Shown here: positions 38,784 through 50,891 of the stretch, in pieces
Layout: every line of letters begins with the position of its first letter
How positions within the stretch are numbered: the first letter of the stretch is position 1
Assembly (NCBI GenBank): GCA_002205965.3
Contig: NADL03000478.1
Location: 1,947,001-2,011,000, forward strand
DNA from: Kappaphycus alvarezii
Lineage: Eukaryota > Rhodophyta > Florideophyceae > Gigartinales > Solieriaceae
Direction: 5' to 3'
Length of the DNA stretch: 64,000 nucleotides
The notes under the pieces: generated by a model
Told to the model about the DNA's origin: nothing
Databases searched by the model: none
The model's input: only the letters and a program-made list of their open reading frames with translations
Made by a program: the position numbers and the translations under genes

Positions 38784-39870
38784 TTGAAACAACACAGGGG
38801 AGGCCGATGCCATGCCTTGGAACAAGCGCTTTTTGAATTGATTTCAGCTTATCAAGGGCATCGCAATTGGAGCCGTTCCTCTTTTATAAAACGAAAAAGA
38901 ATCAGACTGCAAGAGCTATCAAACATAGATAGGGACGAAAGTGTGAAGCTCTCATTGCCATTTTCGGAGGGATGTCTATCTTTTTTAAGTATTTTTTTCG
39001 ATTGAGGTCTTCTAAGTCGCACGAAAAAGCTGTAGCTGTGAATTGGGAGCTTTTTCTGGCTTCAATGTCGTCTTCTTTACTTTATGCATCCTTAGAAATC
39101 AATTGCCACACAGCGTCTTTCGGGCTAGAATAAGGAAGAGAAGCGTTCCACTATTATTTATTTTTGCAGCATGGATGAGAGCGAGAACCTTTGAGTTGAT
39201 GTTTATTGGTACAGCTTGGAAACCTGGAATGTTCAAAAAGTGTGAGAAAGAGCTTTTATTTGATTACCACGCTAACAAGAAGATGACGATCGTTCTTTTG
39301 TTGAAATGACTTGAACGTTTCCAGAACTACATTTCACAGTTTCCAGGACTCTGGGCCTTGCTTCTCTTCGACAGTTGTGCAGTGCATGGGTCGTTGGAGG
39401 AACTATCTCAATTTGATAACATTGAAGTTTAGTTTGTTCTTCCCAACGCGACCTCGAGAGTTCAACCACGCCATAATGGTATCATTGCCGCTCTCAAGTG
39501 TCGTTACAAACGAAGGCAAAGGTAAATAGAGCTGGATAATATGTGGGCATATGTGCAGGATAATTACAAGGTGTACACTCTGACCACGATGCGATGTGTG
39601 AAGAGGGCATGGTAGATAATTTCACGGCGATCCATAGAAAATTTCTTGAATCATTGTCTACTTGTGGAAGGGGATGAATGTCCGAGTCTGTCTCTTGGAG
39701 ATGAGGATTTAGACAAAGAGGTAGTGCAGCACGTGCAGCTGTTGGTCGCCCCGCACATAAGATTGTCTACTAGTGAGCTACTTAACACCATGGGTGAGAA
39801 CGAATGTGTGCAGGAAATAGACGAGGATGTGCCTGTGAACACATTACTTGGTGAGAACCAGGCTCACTAA
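38784..39870 (+). pseudogene. pogo/Tigger-type (DDE_1) DNA transposase pseudogene
   Basis: From 38,784 one frame gives GRCHALEQALFELISAYQ and LPFSEGCLSFLSIFF, the CENP-B-type helix-turn-helix (LE-x-AL-x-x-I ... FSEGWL). In the same frame, after stops, comes SIATQRLSG then EEKRSTIIYFCSMD, which fits the start of a DDE_1 core (IAT-x-x-SGRKK ... N-x-DGS). The frame from 39,043 then carries ELMFIGTAWKPGMFKKC, KELLFDYHANKK, LERFQNYIS, LLFDSCAVHG (second catalytic Asp), LPNATSRVQPRHNGIIAALK and the acidic tail PHIRLSTSELLNTMGENE ... DED. The third catalytic Asp, expected where the motif reads QPxDxGII, is His here. The second frame has four in-frame stops (39,307; 39,430; 39,523; 39,613) but no indel for its last 560 bases. 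There is one frame change near 39,190. I could not place its terminal inverted repeats. Confidence 0.85.
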
Positions 39871-42800
39871 GACGATGATATATTATGTTTCTTGATCTCC
39901 ACCAGAGCAGCCCATGCATGTAGCATGGGCTAAGAGAATGGAAATTTTTCCAGGTATGTGTCTCTATCCCCATAACTGGAAAATGTTCGTTCGTTCAGTA
40001 AGGCCATACGGGAAACGAATAATGCCGTAACGACTGAACGGATGATGATTGCGAAACAAACCACCATCGACTCTTTTTAGGTTAAATTTATCATCTTGTT
40101 CCTCTGATCGGCTCGGACGGCGGTAGTATGATAAAATCTTGCTATTAGGAACTACACAACATAAAGAACGCTTTCGACCACAGAGACTATTGCTTATACC
40201 AAGATATGACCGTACTTAAATCCAACAATTGCGTTCTCAATGTTGAGTAATGCGCCTTTCGTGGTAGCAATTTCATTGCACTCGCTATTACGCTCCCCAT
40301 TATTCAAAACAGGTGGGATTGTACCTCCCTGTCGAAGATTACTGTAATAATTATATCCCAATACACTTATTACTAGCCGCTTTTGACAGTTAGTGCAATT
40401 ATGTACTTGGTTTTTTCTTTTGTGCAAGTATTAATTTCTCCATTGAGTGCATCTACACAAAATAAATAGATTTTAGACCTAATTGGAGGGAGGGTAGCAC
40501 TATGTGGAAAGAACATGACATCATTCCCAGCGCAAAAGAAAAGAAGAACTATAAAGCTGAAAACCGTGCTTCCTCATTTTAAACCTCAATAAAGTTATAA
40601 AAATTGTCCGGAATGTCACGTAAAGACATGCAACCGACCATGCAGTGGCAGATAAGTATTAGATATAGTGCATATTTTGCTAAATTTATCGGAGATGTTA
40701 TGCGGAGCATCACTTCAAAATCTAAGGTACTTCAAGTAGGACAAGAAGGAGCGACTGCAGGGTCTTTGTAAATTCCAAACGCCCTATCATGGCCTTGACG
40801 GGTGTGGTTTGCGATTTACTGTAGATTGCAGGAATCTCATCGGTTGCTGGAGTGTGAGAGGCGGTTTTCTACAGAATTAAACGAGAGGAAAAGTCATTTT
40901 TACATTTTGTGGAAAGAATACGGATCGACGGTGATAGGGGTCCGACGAGGTGAAAATACTGGCTAAAATTGAGCAAGAATATAGATTATGCGATATTAAT
41001 GAAGTAATAATGCTACAAATAAGAAATTCATGTTGAAAATGGGGATCGCGTTATGTATGGCGTTATTTAAGTCGTTAAAATGAGACTCAGCAACATTTGC
41101 TCTTTTATGAGAACTGAACATTTATAATTGCCACTTTTTCTCTTTATATTTGATCTTTCACCTAAAGCTGCAGAATTACGAGAGTTTCCCTTCTTTCTTT
41201 ACGATTCATATTATCCAGACGTTTCCAATACCGATTCATACAATTACTGTTTTATGACCCCACCTCGGCTGTATTTTTTTTGTACGATAAGCTGAGCAAC
41301 AGTGCATATTGGGGTCAAAAACTGAAGTTTTCGCCTTTAACACAGTGCATTGTTGACAAGCTGTAATACTGTGTTAACACGTTCGAGTAACCGATTACCA
41401 CATTACTTCGAAATGATGCAAAACGTGGGGTAAGTAGCCGTGTTAAAAATAGGCGCCTGAATTTGCGGTCCAGTAGACGTATTTTTTGTATTGCTGTAAC
41501 ACAGTCTTGTTTTGCCGACGGTATCAATTCAGCATTGAGCCCAGTGGTTGACAAGTTTTTCTCTCAGAGTACTTATTAAGTCATTTGCCCTGAGTCGTTG
41601 GAAAAAGTCCCTGAACGTTCCTTTGTGGGTTTCAGCTAGAAGTTCCTCTTCCCAGTGGGCTGGAAAATCAAAATTTGCAGCTAACCATTACTGTGAATCA
41701 TTTCTTGATGAGAAAAGCTGCTTCATTCGCTTACTACAGTGTATGCCTCGAATGAAATCGATCTTATTGGAATATTCGAATATAACGGATCGAATTTAGT
41801 TGCCTGAGATTATTATATTAGAGAACCTTATGTATGAAAAAACCGATTTCTATATATCTATTTTAGAGACTTCTATTACTAGTTGCGCGTGGACTACTCA
41901 AGGTGACGTATTGGTTTACATTATGGCATTGAAACTTATTTTTCAGACAAATCGTGTATTTCTTTCATTTCATGAAGATAAATTAGTTTTGTTAATTTAC
42001 TTGCTTACTTGCGAATATCGAAACTTAACTAGGTTCGAACGAACTTCGCAAGAACTTCACATTTGCTTCGCTGAAGTTCAAATATTAATACCACTTTCCG
42101 TAGACTCTAGTTATGACTGATGAAGATTTTCTATCAAGAATTTGCAATTCCATTTTCTTGAAGAGTAGGATTAAAAAACAGTTGAGACTCTATTTTGAAA
42201 ACAAACCGGTAAGTATTTAATGTTTCATATGTACAGTTACCACTACAGTAAAGCCACTGTTGGTTTATTTACGCGTGTTGGGAATTGAAGCTTTATGGAA
42301 CAAATTTATTACAAATTTATTAATAATTATATCATTCTTGAGGGTCACTTTGAGACTTTAATTTTGAGCAAAAAATCTACTACAGCGTATAGCTTGAGTT
42401 TGTGCCGCGTTTGCACATAGTTTATGACCACAGAACGATGAGTTTTAATCATTTTCTCTCAACTAAAGGAGATTTTAAGATATATTGAAGCATATTTGTG
42501 AGGAAAAACTGCCACAATTAAAGAAATATTAAAATTTTTGCCATATTTCATATTAAGGGCTCAAATTAATCAATATGGGGAATACAATATGTGAGAATAA
42601 TCAATAAGTAAACAGGGAATATAAAATAAATATTTTTGCATAATAAAGTCTTTTCGGAACTAGTTTATGTACTATTAATTTGATTTCATTTCCAAGATAA
42701 ATTTTTTTGGGCTAAAAATTCCTCGTTATTCAGGTCCTTCTTGAGAAATGGATATTATTTCGCTTTAGAGTTAACAAAATTTGGACTAATACCACTACAC

Positions 42801-43826
42801 TAATTTTATTTACTGGTATTAATTTTCTTTTTTGATTCTTTTGGAGGAAAATATTGCTCTGTCTTTATGTAACTTTTTATTGGAGCAAAATCAGCTTTAA
42901 AATATTACTGAAAATGTAAAACTTTATTTATGAAAAGACCGTACTATTAATAATTGGAAAATAGGCACATTAAGAAATTGATAGAGCCTCATGGGATGTT
43001 TATAAAACTAATATTTGTAATAATAGAGGCGAATAACCATGCAGACTTCGGAAAGTAAAATTTGCAGTTAAAAGTGGCTAGAACGTTATAATGTATTGCT
43101 TCAATTCCAATTTTAAATGAAAATACAGAAAAAGAGCCAATTGCTGAAGTTCCGGACACGCTTTCAGTATTAAACTAACTCGAAAGAAATTTAAGAAAAA
43201 TTATGATATCTTATGATTGCATGTACATATTTCTCGCCTTAAGGATTTATATATTCCAAAACGGTGAAATATTTAGAAACTGTTCTGTATTAAAACTCGT
43301 GTAAATTTTCATCTCAAATTTTATTACGTTCTTTGAAGTCTACATAGCTAGCAAACCTCAACCAATCCACAGAAATGCATAAATTAACTTCAAAAACTAG
43401 CTGTAGCAGCCTACTCTGCCCAAAATATTCTTTTAAATTTTCCTTAAAAATCATTCCCCAGTTTAGGATAAATTGAAAAATATTTTATATTGCAGAAACT
43501 GACATAAAAAATCCAACTTGCATTTAAAACACTCGTCAGAATTCTCAATGAAGTGGATTTTGACTTTCTTTGCGTCAGAAAAAAGCTTGAATTTTAAGCT
43601 TATTAAATTACAACAACCTAAAAGCTCCCGTAGGTTGAAAGCTCTTTCATTAGAACTTATGACCGCATGATACCGAAAATTTCTGTTTCCATATTATCTT
43701 TGACTGAAAATTGTTGCAATCAACGCATTTTTTATGCCATTCCCGTAACTTTTGAAAAAAGGGATTAATGGTCATTTTGGCTAATTTATCAGTTCTCTCA
43801 AGAATAAATTAGTGCTATTTTGGATT
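39871..43826. other. AT-rich gene-poor block
   Basis: A perfect 9-bp hairpin (agcccatgc, loop atgta) lies at 39,909-39,931, just after the transposase. An imperfect inverted pair cgttcagt ... actgaacg lies at about 39,992-40,040. A coding-like scrap is at 41,315-41,799 (listed separately). I see nothing else supported. Confidence 0.5.
41315..41799 (-). pseudogene. Decayed coding-like fragment, unrecognised
   Basis: The minus-strand frame from 41,799 reads FIRGIHCSKRMKQLFSS, then PAHWEEELLAETHKGTFRDF and LRANDLISTLREKLVNHW, with one internal stop, ending near 41,536. The adjoining frame to 41,315 holds LIPSAKQDCVTAIQKIRLLD. Charged, helix-like composition stands out from the AT-rich surroundings, but I know no matching family. 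It may be a transposon-protein remnant or chance. Confidence 0.25.
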
Positions 43827-44302
43827 GTTCAGCGCAGACGAGCAGAACTAGGTAGATCTGAGGATGGAATTTTGGTTGAGTCTGGTTGGGTTAGGCTTGC
43901 CGCTCCAAAACCATGGTTTATATAGAACTAGAGATAGCTACAAACTAAAGGAAAATGCAGTCTAACAGTAGTGAATCTAAAGTTTTTCCAGAAAAACACA
44001 CCTGAAAGTATCGTAAGTAGCGCTTCATACTTGTAGTCAGCACGAGTGACATATACTCTGACAAGATACAAGACGTACATTGGTCCAGGTGTTATAGGAT
44101 TGCAAGGGAACTTTTGACTGGTAAAGGAGTGATATAATATCCCAGTAATCAACTCGTCTGTAACTATTCCAAGTGCACCAATGAGGTGTAACGCTGTGCT
44201 CACAACTACAAGGAAAATTGTAATGACATCAAAGTGCCTAGTAACCCTGGTTGTAATATTAATTCGTGTAAATGTGTAAGGCCTGTAAATTGAAATACAA
44301 CA
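43827..44302 (-). repeat. 3' LTR of the Ty3/Gypsy-type fossil
   Basis: It matches 51,762-52,242 in the same orientation. Shared blocks include tttatatagaactag, aatgcagtctaacagtag, agtatcgtaagta, tactctgacaagat and aaagtgcctagta. The outer edge is approximate. Confidence 0.85.
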
Positions 44303-47300
44303 TCAATCCCCCATACATATAAGAATCGCCCTGATTCTTGAGGTTATGATGTTACTTACTCACCAGACCCTGTGAATTCTTAAGGTAGGATCCGGGAAGC
44401 CACGAGTTCTCATGATCTTCGTACCCCCTCCATTTGACAAGTAATTTATTTTCCAGACGTTAATTATTGTGAGCAAGTATAGAGCCAACTTTGTATTCCT
44501 CATGTCCATCTTGAAATCGGAGAGGTGCGGTAAGTGGAACTTGGCCTTTCAATTCATCCTCAAAGAACGGTTTCAAGAGGCTACCGTGGAACGCATTATG
44601 TATTCCCCTGGCAATTATCGGTTGAAATAACTGCAGACGGTACGTCACACCGTTAAAATCTTCTGTGATTTCACAGGGACCACAATACTTTGGGTTCAGT
44701 TTGCGTGATCTAACCGCATCCTCGGGTGATAAGTTCTTTGTTGATAGCCGAACATTATCATCAATATTGAACGTAGACAGCCTTCTCTTCTTGTTTACAT
44801 ATTTTGCTGTGGATTCATTGGATTTTCGGATTTGATTCCGGGCTTTCCTTAATGCTCTTGCATATTTTTTAGGAAACCTGCTGTCTCTGGATTGTCTGAC
44901 ACTAAAACATCCAAGGGTAATGTTCTTGGTAGAATTCCATGATTGAGGAAAATGGTGAGAAAGTTGGCATTACATTCACAGAGGAGTTGTAAGCAACTTC
45001 AAAGTCTACCAGGTAATTATTCCAATCTGATTTGTCGAAGCTAGCGAAAGAACAGATCATTTCCTCTATTTTCCTGTTCATTATCTCCGAGCGTCCGTCA
45101 ATTTGTGGGTGGTATGCAGAGGAAGAGGATACCTTTGTTCCTAGTAGAGCAAAAAGTTTTGTCCAAAAATTGCTCATGAAGATGGGATCTCGGTCACATA
45201 TAATATTCTCTGGTAATCTACATAATCTACTGTGTAATTTCGGTATACGTGACTCTTGAACAGCAGAGTCGTTTCAGGAGCATTTGTGTTTGGTTTCGTT
45301 GGTATTGTTCTGGTCATCTTAGAAAGTCTGTCAACGACTGCTAACACGCCGTTGTTTCCACTTCTCGACTTTGGGAGTGGTGTGATGAAATCCATGGTTA
45401 TGTGGGTCCATTTGGTTTTCGGTGGTTCTAGTGGTTGTAAAAGACCTGCGTGCTTCTGATTTTTTACTTTGGTTCGCTGTCATTGGCAGGAACGTACGCC
45501 TCGGATTACATCCGATCTTAAAATTTTCCAGTAAAACTTTGGTGACATTATGTTGATAGTTTTGCTTATTCCTAGGTGTCCCTTGTTAGGAGTGCAATGA
45601 TAGTCATGCAGAAGCTTGACTCTAAAATTTCCTTCTGGTACACAGATCTCCTTTTTTTCTAGGTAGAAGCCTTCCTCGACGCTCAAGGGGAGCTTCCGAG
45701 TCTTGATACTGGGTTCTGAGGTTCTCATCTCTACCCTAATCTTCTGTCAGCCCCACTAACTTACTGTTCGTGAATGATACAGTCGAGATGTTATTGGATT
45801 CTGGGGATGTCTTGGTAAGGAATTCTGGGAGTAATGAATTATTCCGGTGATCAGGTGACGGCATATCTTGTGGTTGCCTCGATAGTTCGTCCGCCACTAC
45901 ATTTGATTTCCCTGAGATAGGGATTATCTTGAAGTCGAAATTTACTATTCTTTCCAGCCATCTCACTTGTCTTGGGGATAAGTTTCCTTGGGTTTCGAGG
46001 TCTCTTAGTGGATAGTGGTCTGATTGAACGATGAATGAGTTACTGTATAGGCATGATCTCCACCACTTGAGGGAATCAACAATGGCCAAAAGTTCCCTTT
46101 CCCGGGCGGCATAGTTTTGTTCCGCATCATTAAGAGCGCTGGATGCAATAGTGACCGGCCTTTTAGGACTTAATTCTTCCTACTCAAACACTGGTCCAAT
46201 TGCATACTGTGATGCATCTGTGGTTACGTAGATAAGCAGTGCGGTGTCGAAATTTCTGAGAACCGGTGAACTACAAAGTGTTTGCTTGAGTACTTTGAAT
46301 GCATCCTCTTGAGTGCGGCTCCATTGTAAATACAATTTTTTGGTCAATTCTGTCTGAGTTTTAGCAACAATTGAACAGAATTTTTTGAATCTCAGGTAAT
46401 AATTGACAAAACTAATAAAAGACTGTACTTGTTGCTTATTCTTTGGTATCGGCCATTCCATGACTGAACTTATCTTACTTGGATCGACAGAAGTACCACT
46501 TTGAGAAATGATGTGTCCTAGATACTCCACTTCTGTAACTCCAAAAACGCATTTAGAAAATTTGCCAAACAACTTTTCTTTTCTGAGGATTTAGAATACA
46601 GTTCGAATATGATCCATGTGATCTTTCCATGTCTTACTATAGAGGAGAATATCATCCAGATAGACGATCACAAATGAGTCGAGTTGATCCTAAAAACATC
46701 ATTCATTAGGTTCTTGAAAGTTGCTGGGGAATTGGTGTCCAAACGGCAGAACAAGAAATTCAAAGTGCCCGTATCATTCTCTGAAGGCGGTAAATGGAAT
46801 CGAATCTTCGTGTAGTCTAATCGGGGGATAGCCATATCTATGATCTATTATGGTAAAGTACCTAACTCCTTTAAGCTGTTCGAAAATGCCTTCATTTCGT
46901 GGCAAGGGATAACTGTTTTTCAAAGTAAGCCAGTTTAAGGCTCTGTAATCCACACACATCCGTAGACCAATATCTTTCTTGCTCGCGAATAGAATAGGAG
47001 CTCCCAATGGGCTCTTACTAGGTCTCACAAAATCAGCTTCGAGTAGCTCGGCCAACTGTTTTCGTTTTTCTGACATCTCTTTGTCAGAAATTCTATAGAG
47101 ACCTTTCTTCTGTGGGTTTGATCCTTCCTCTAATTATATTTCAATATCCTGTTTCCTTCTTGGTGACAAACCTCTTGGGAGCTTCTCGGTAAATACATTA
47201 GAAAGTGCTTCCAAACCCTTCTGTACGTCTCGAGGGTATACTGGTGCTCTTGGTTCACTCGAATGTAAAGGTCTAGGTAAAACTTCAAAAAACTCTTTTT

Positions 47301-48800
47301 TCTCATCAAAATTACTAACTATGGTATTGAAAGATACAAATGGACTCACTAAGGCATCATCAGCTTTAACTACGAATTTCCTTCCCTTATGTTCGAATTT
47401 CACCTCGTTATTAGGGCAATTGATTTTTGTTCCATGCGAGGCGCACCATTGCTTCCCAAAAATTGCACCATAACGCTTCAATGGGCTTACTTCAAATCAC
47501 AGACGTTCAGTACATGCATTAACATGTATACTGATAGTATTTAACAATTCTTGAAATATATGGTCTGCACTGTTGGCCATTTCAGCATGTTCTCTGGAAT
47601 CTCTGGTCTTCATTTGATGAAGCTTGTAAAATGATTCATTCAGCAAGTTGATCTCACTACCAGGGTCTATAAGGATCTTTGCCGGCCCACCAGCAATTAT
47701 ACCCTTGACAATGAGAAGTCCCTTGTGATTTCTCTCGAATGCAGGGGAAAATGTTTCAATGAACTTTGCATTCGATCTGATGGTGGACACGATGGGTCCT
47801 TTTGCTTGTTTCAATGATTATTCTCGGTTTTTTGCCTAATTGAAGGGTTTGTAACGGTTCTTCAATGAAAGGAACTGACTGGGGACTTTCAATCAGTTCC
47901 TCCGGGCTTTTGGGCAGTTCTTGGCTATGTGGCCTTTCTGTCCAGAGACCTTCGCGAATACATCTTTCACTTTCTTCTTTGTCATGCTTCTGTAAATTGG
48001 AATTGTTTCTTTAAGCTCCGGTATCACTTCTATGTTCCCAATTTCCATCGGTACTGGACTGCTTTTTTCAGCAAAAGAGATTCCATTTCCATGATTTCCT
48101 CCAGAAGACTTTGGTAGGTTACCTGGTCCAGAGCACCGATAGGTCGACTCTACTCTTTCATCATTCCTCATTAGGTCGAAAAGGTTGACGTATTCTTTAG
48201 TGCACAGCGAGTTCCATACCTAGGCCTTTAAACCGCGAAACTAACGATCTATATGGTCTTTCAATCCAATATCGGAGATGTGCAGTATAATTTTGTTGAA
48301 TTCTTCGTTGAAAGTAGGAACATCTTTCACTTGTTTCCAGTGGGCGAGCTTAACTCGAGCAATATTCTCTTTGTTCAATGTTTCAAAACGCTGGATCAAA
48401 GCACCCTTCAGGGCCTGCGAGGAACTTATCCTTTCCCTTCTTCTGTTTTGAAGTGGACCACCCCACACTCATGGGCATTGCCAGCAAAGTAGCTGAGTGC
48501 TATGTGAAGGGGTCCATTGCCCACTTGAGCACACAAGCTGCCAATTGATCCTTTCCCAGTGAATGTAGTTGGCTTGTTTTTCTTTGGGCCAACCTGAATA
48601 TCCAAAGGCACGTTACTTGAAGAGCTGGCCTGGTTTCGGGCGTTCAGCAGTTCAGACTCTATAGGAGATACCCGTTGCGCTGCAATAGAAAGCTCTGATC
48701 TGTGTGCATCAATCTGGTTATTGGCATGCTCGAGATTCTGCTGCAGCTGATGCAACATTTATGTGAGGGACGCTAGGGTGACTCGCGGCTGATCCATAGC
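44303..48800 (-). mobile_element. Internal coding region of the Ty3/Gypsy-type fossil
   Basis: It contains gag-like, protease-like, RT-RNase H, integrase and chromodomain-like parts as described for the whole element. It is read right to left and is no longer one open frame. Confidence 0.85.
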
Positions 48801-48994
48801 GATTAGGTCCACAAAGGCAGTAACAGTGCTTGGCCTTGTATCTGATAGTAGTTTTCTACCTTCCACGTGAACATGTGTTGACACGTGTACACAATTTCTG
48901 TAACACCTGGAGTAACAAAGAGTCGCCACTCACCATGCCAAGCCTACGGCAGGCCGGGATTTCAGAATCCCAGAAGAAGAAACTTTACTTCCTT

Positions 48995-49362
48995 GAGTAT
49001 CTATCGTGTACACTGCAGGTCTGACTATACGGCTAAGAACTAACCGGATGTTTCACGTCAGTCAGGTGCAGTGGGGCTCGCTATAGAATCGCCATTGCAA
49101 CAGAAGACCACAGTATGCAACTTATGCGCTGACAAGTACGTCTGCGGATCACTCCCGTGGTTGTGCTAAACTCCTCTGCGATGCGAGGGATGAAGTCTTC
49201 CAGGAACAGAATAGAGTCGGGGGATGGGGCACCCAAGGAATTGAAAGCCAGGGGCTGGAACTTGAAGTTCGGTTCCTGGAGGGTGTTGTGCGAAGGGGGC
49301 CGGATCCGGCGTACCATTTTGCGCTCCAAGTCTTTGACTTTGTCTCGGTGGGCAAAGAAAGA
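48995..49362 (-). mobile_element. Short LINE 3' copy inside the LTR element (copy D)
   Basis: The minus strand reads the tail of the same LINE family as A-C: FKFQPLAFDSLGAPSPDSIL, FLEDFIPRIAEE, then CQRISCILWSSVAMAIL. The 3' untranslated part includes gtgcagtggggctcg (49,069-49,083) and ctatacggct. Upstream it is cut off where the 3' end of copy E begins. Confidence 0.75.
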
Positions 49363-50440
49363 AGTTTAATGCATTCAGTATCTACTGGGGACTGTGCATG
49401 TCATAACTATACGGCTTAGATCCAACCGAATGTACCTCGTCGTCCATGTGCATCGGGGCTCGGGACAGGATAGCTTGAGCAATGGATGACCAGAGGGTGC
49501 AACTTAGTCACTAGTACATACGGCGGGGGATAACGCCAAGTGTCAAGTGACACTTGGACTCGATCCGCGGAACTAAATCCTCGATAAACGAAATTGTACC
49601 AGGGGAAGGGGCACCTAGGGAATCAAACGCCACAGGTCGAAACGTGAAGTTCGGCGTGTAAGGCGCAGAAGAAGATGGGCCAGTTGAGGGAGCCGGGAGA
49701 CGTCGGGCGAGGTTAAGTTCCAGAATTGTAACCTTGTCACGAGCCGCAAGTTCAGCAGCGCCACCGGCAACCTGGGTCGCCATGGTGCGAACTGCGGATT
49801 TGAACGGTGAGACGACAGTGATGTCACACGCAATGGGGCGTGCCTTCCGGGATTGGGGGGTTGTACAAGGATATCGGCGGGCTGGAGCTCAGTGCCCGGG
49901 ACGAGGAGCGGAACCTCGTGCCGAGTATCCAGACCCGTGGCACGGGTACCGTGTATCGCAAACGCATAACTGAGCGAGTTATGGCGGTGACGACGGCCAA
50001 AACCAGGGCATCAGAGGTCGGCGGCGTGATTGCTGAGGGTGTCTAAGGGGTGGTTACAGTGGTGGCAGTTGAGGGGCATGGAGTCATCATACACTGGCAG
50101 TCCGAGGTGACGGCGGCGCATGGTCTGCCAGTGTGCGATGTGCACCTTCGTAGCTACCGTGGGGTGAGCGAAGAGAAACCCCGCAGCGGGGCTGCGGCGG
50201 AACTCTAAGCCACGGATGCGATGTCGAATGTCGGCGTCGCTATGAGCGGTCGGGTTTGAAGCATTCGCCCAGGAGTCGTCATGCCAATGTACTCTTGCCC
50301 GCGCCTCTTGCTGCTCCCGTTTGAGAAGGTATAGAGTGTTGATGGATGAAGCAGCTAGAGTTGGAGGGTCAAGGGTCGAAAGGTCGACTATCCTTGGGAA
50401 GGACAGGGCGAAAGGGCGGAGAGAAGGCCCAGCACTAGCA
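49363..50440 (-). mobile_element. LINE copy adjoining copy D head-to-tail (copy E)
   Basis: From the 5' side: LLKREQQEARARVHWHDDSW, IRHRIRGLEFRRSPAAGFLF, LGLPVYDDSMP, a zinc-knuckle-like NCHHCNHPLDTLSNHAADL, then in other frames the R-x-G-x-x-x-x-E and PADIL region and CDVTVV. VGGAAELAARDKVTILELNL, FRPVAFDSLGAPSPGTISFI and EDLVPRIE follow. The 3' end (49,375-49,460) shares agtatct, ctatacggct and tgcatcggggctcg with copy D. It is 5'-truncated near 50,440 and read in several frames. Confidence 0.8.
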
Positions 50441-50890
50441 ATGATTTTTAAAAAAACGTGCTTTATAATCTGATTGGCTCTCCTCTCACCTTCAAATTCC
50501 GGTCCTGGTGACCTATTATTGAACAGTAAGCAGCTCCTGATGAAGTGGTCGCCGGTTTAAATCGGCCAGGAGCACTTAGAAATAGTTCCTTCTCTGAAGT
50601 AAGAGTTGACGTCAGTCACGTCGGGTGCATTATAGTAGCCCTTCTTCCGGTTCTTGCTTTGCGGTGGTTGTGCTGTCTAGGTCCAGATGGCGATACGGAC
50701 TTACAATTGTAAGACCTACTACAAGGATCTCGGAGCAGCAGAGGAAAGGTTGCAATCACAGCGGAAGGGTGAACACAACACACACACGAAGTCGATTGAG
50801 AAATGAACTTATCGCTCTATTTTCCTTTTTTGTACTCAAAAAGCATTTTCAATAGAAAGTAAAGATACTTCTTGCGACCTCTGGCTGTGA
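50441..50890. other. Spacer between LINE copy E and the zinc-finger ORF
   Basis: There is no coding signal. A segment near 50,607-50,633 (cgtcagtcacgtcgggtgca) resembles the LINE 3' motif of copy D and might mark another 3' end. Confidence 0.3.
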
Positions 50891-50891
50891 G

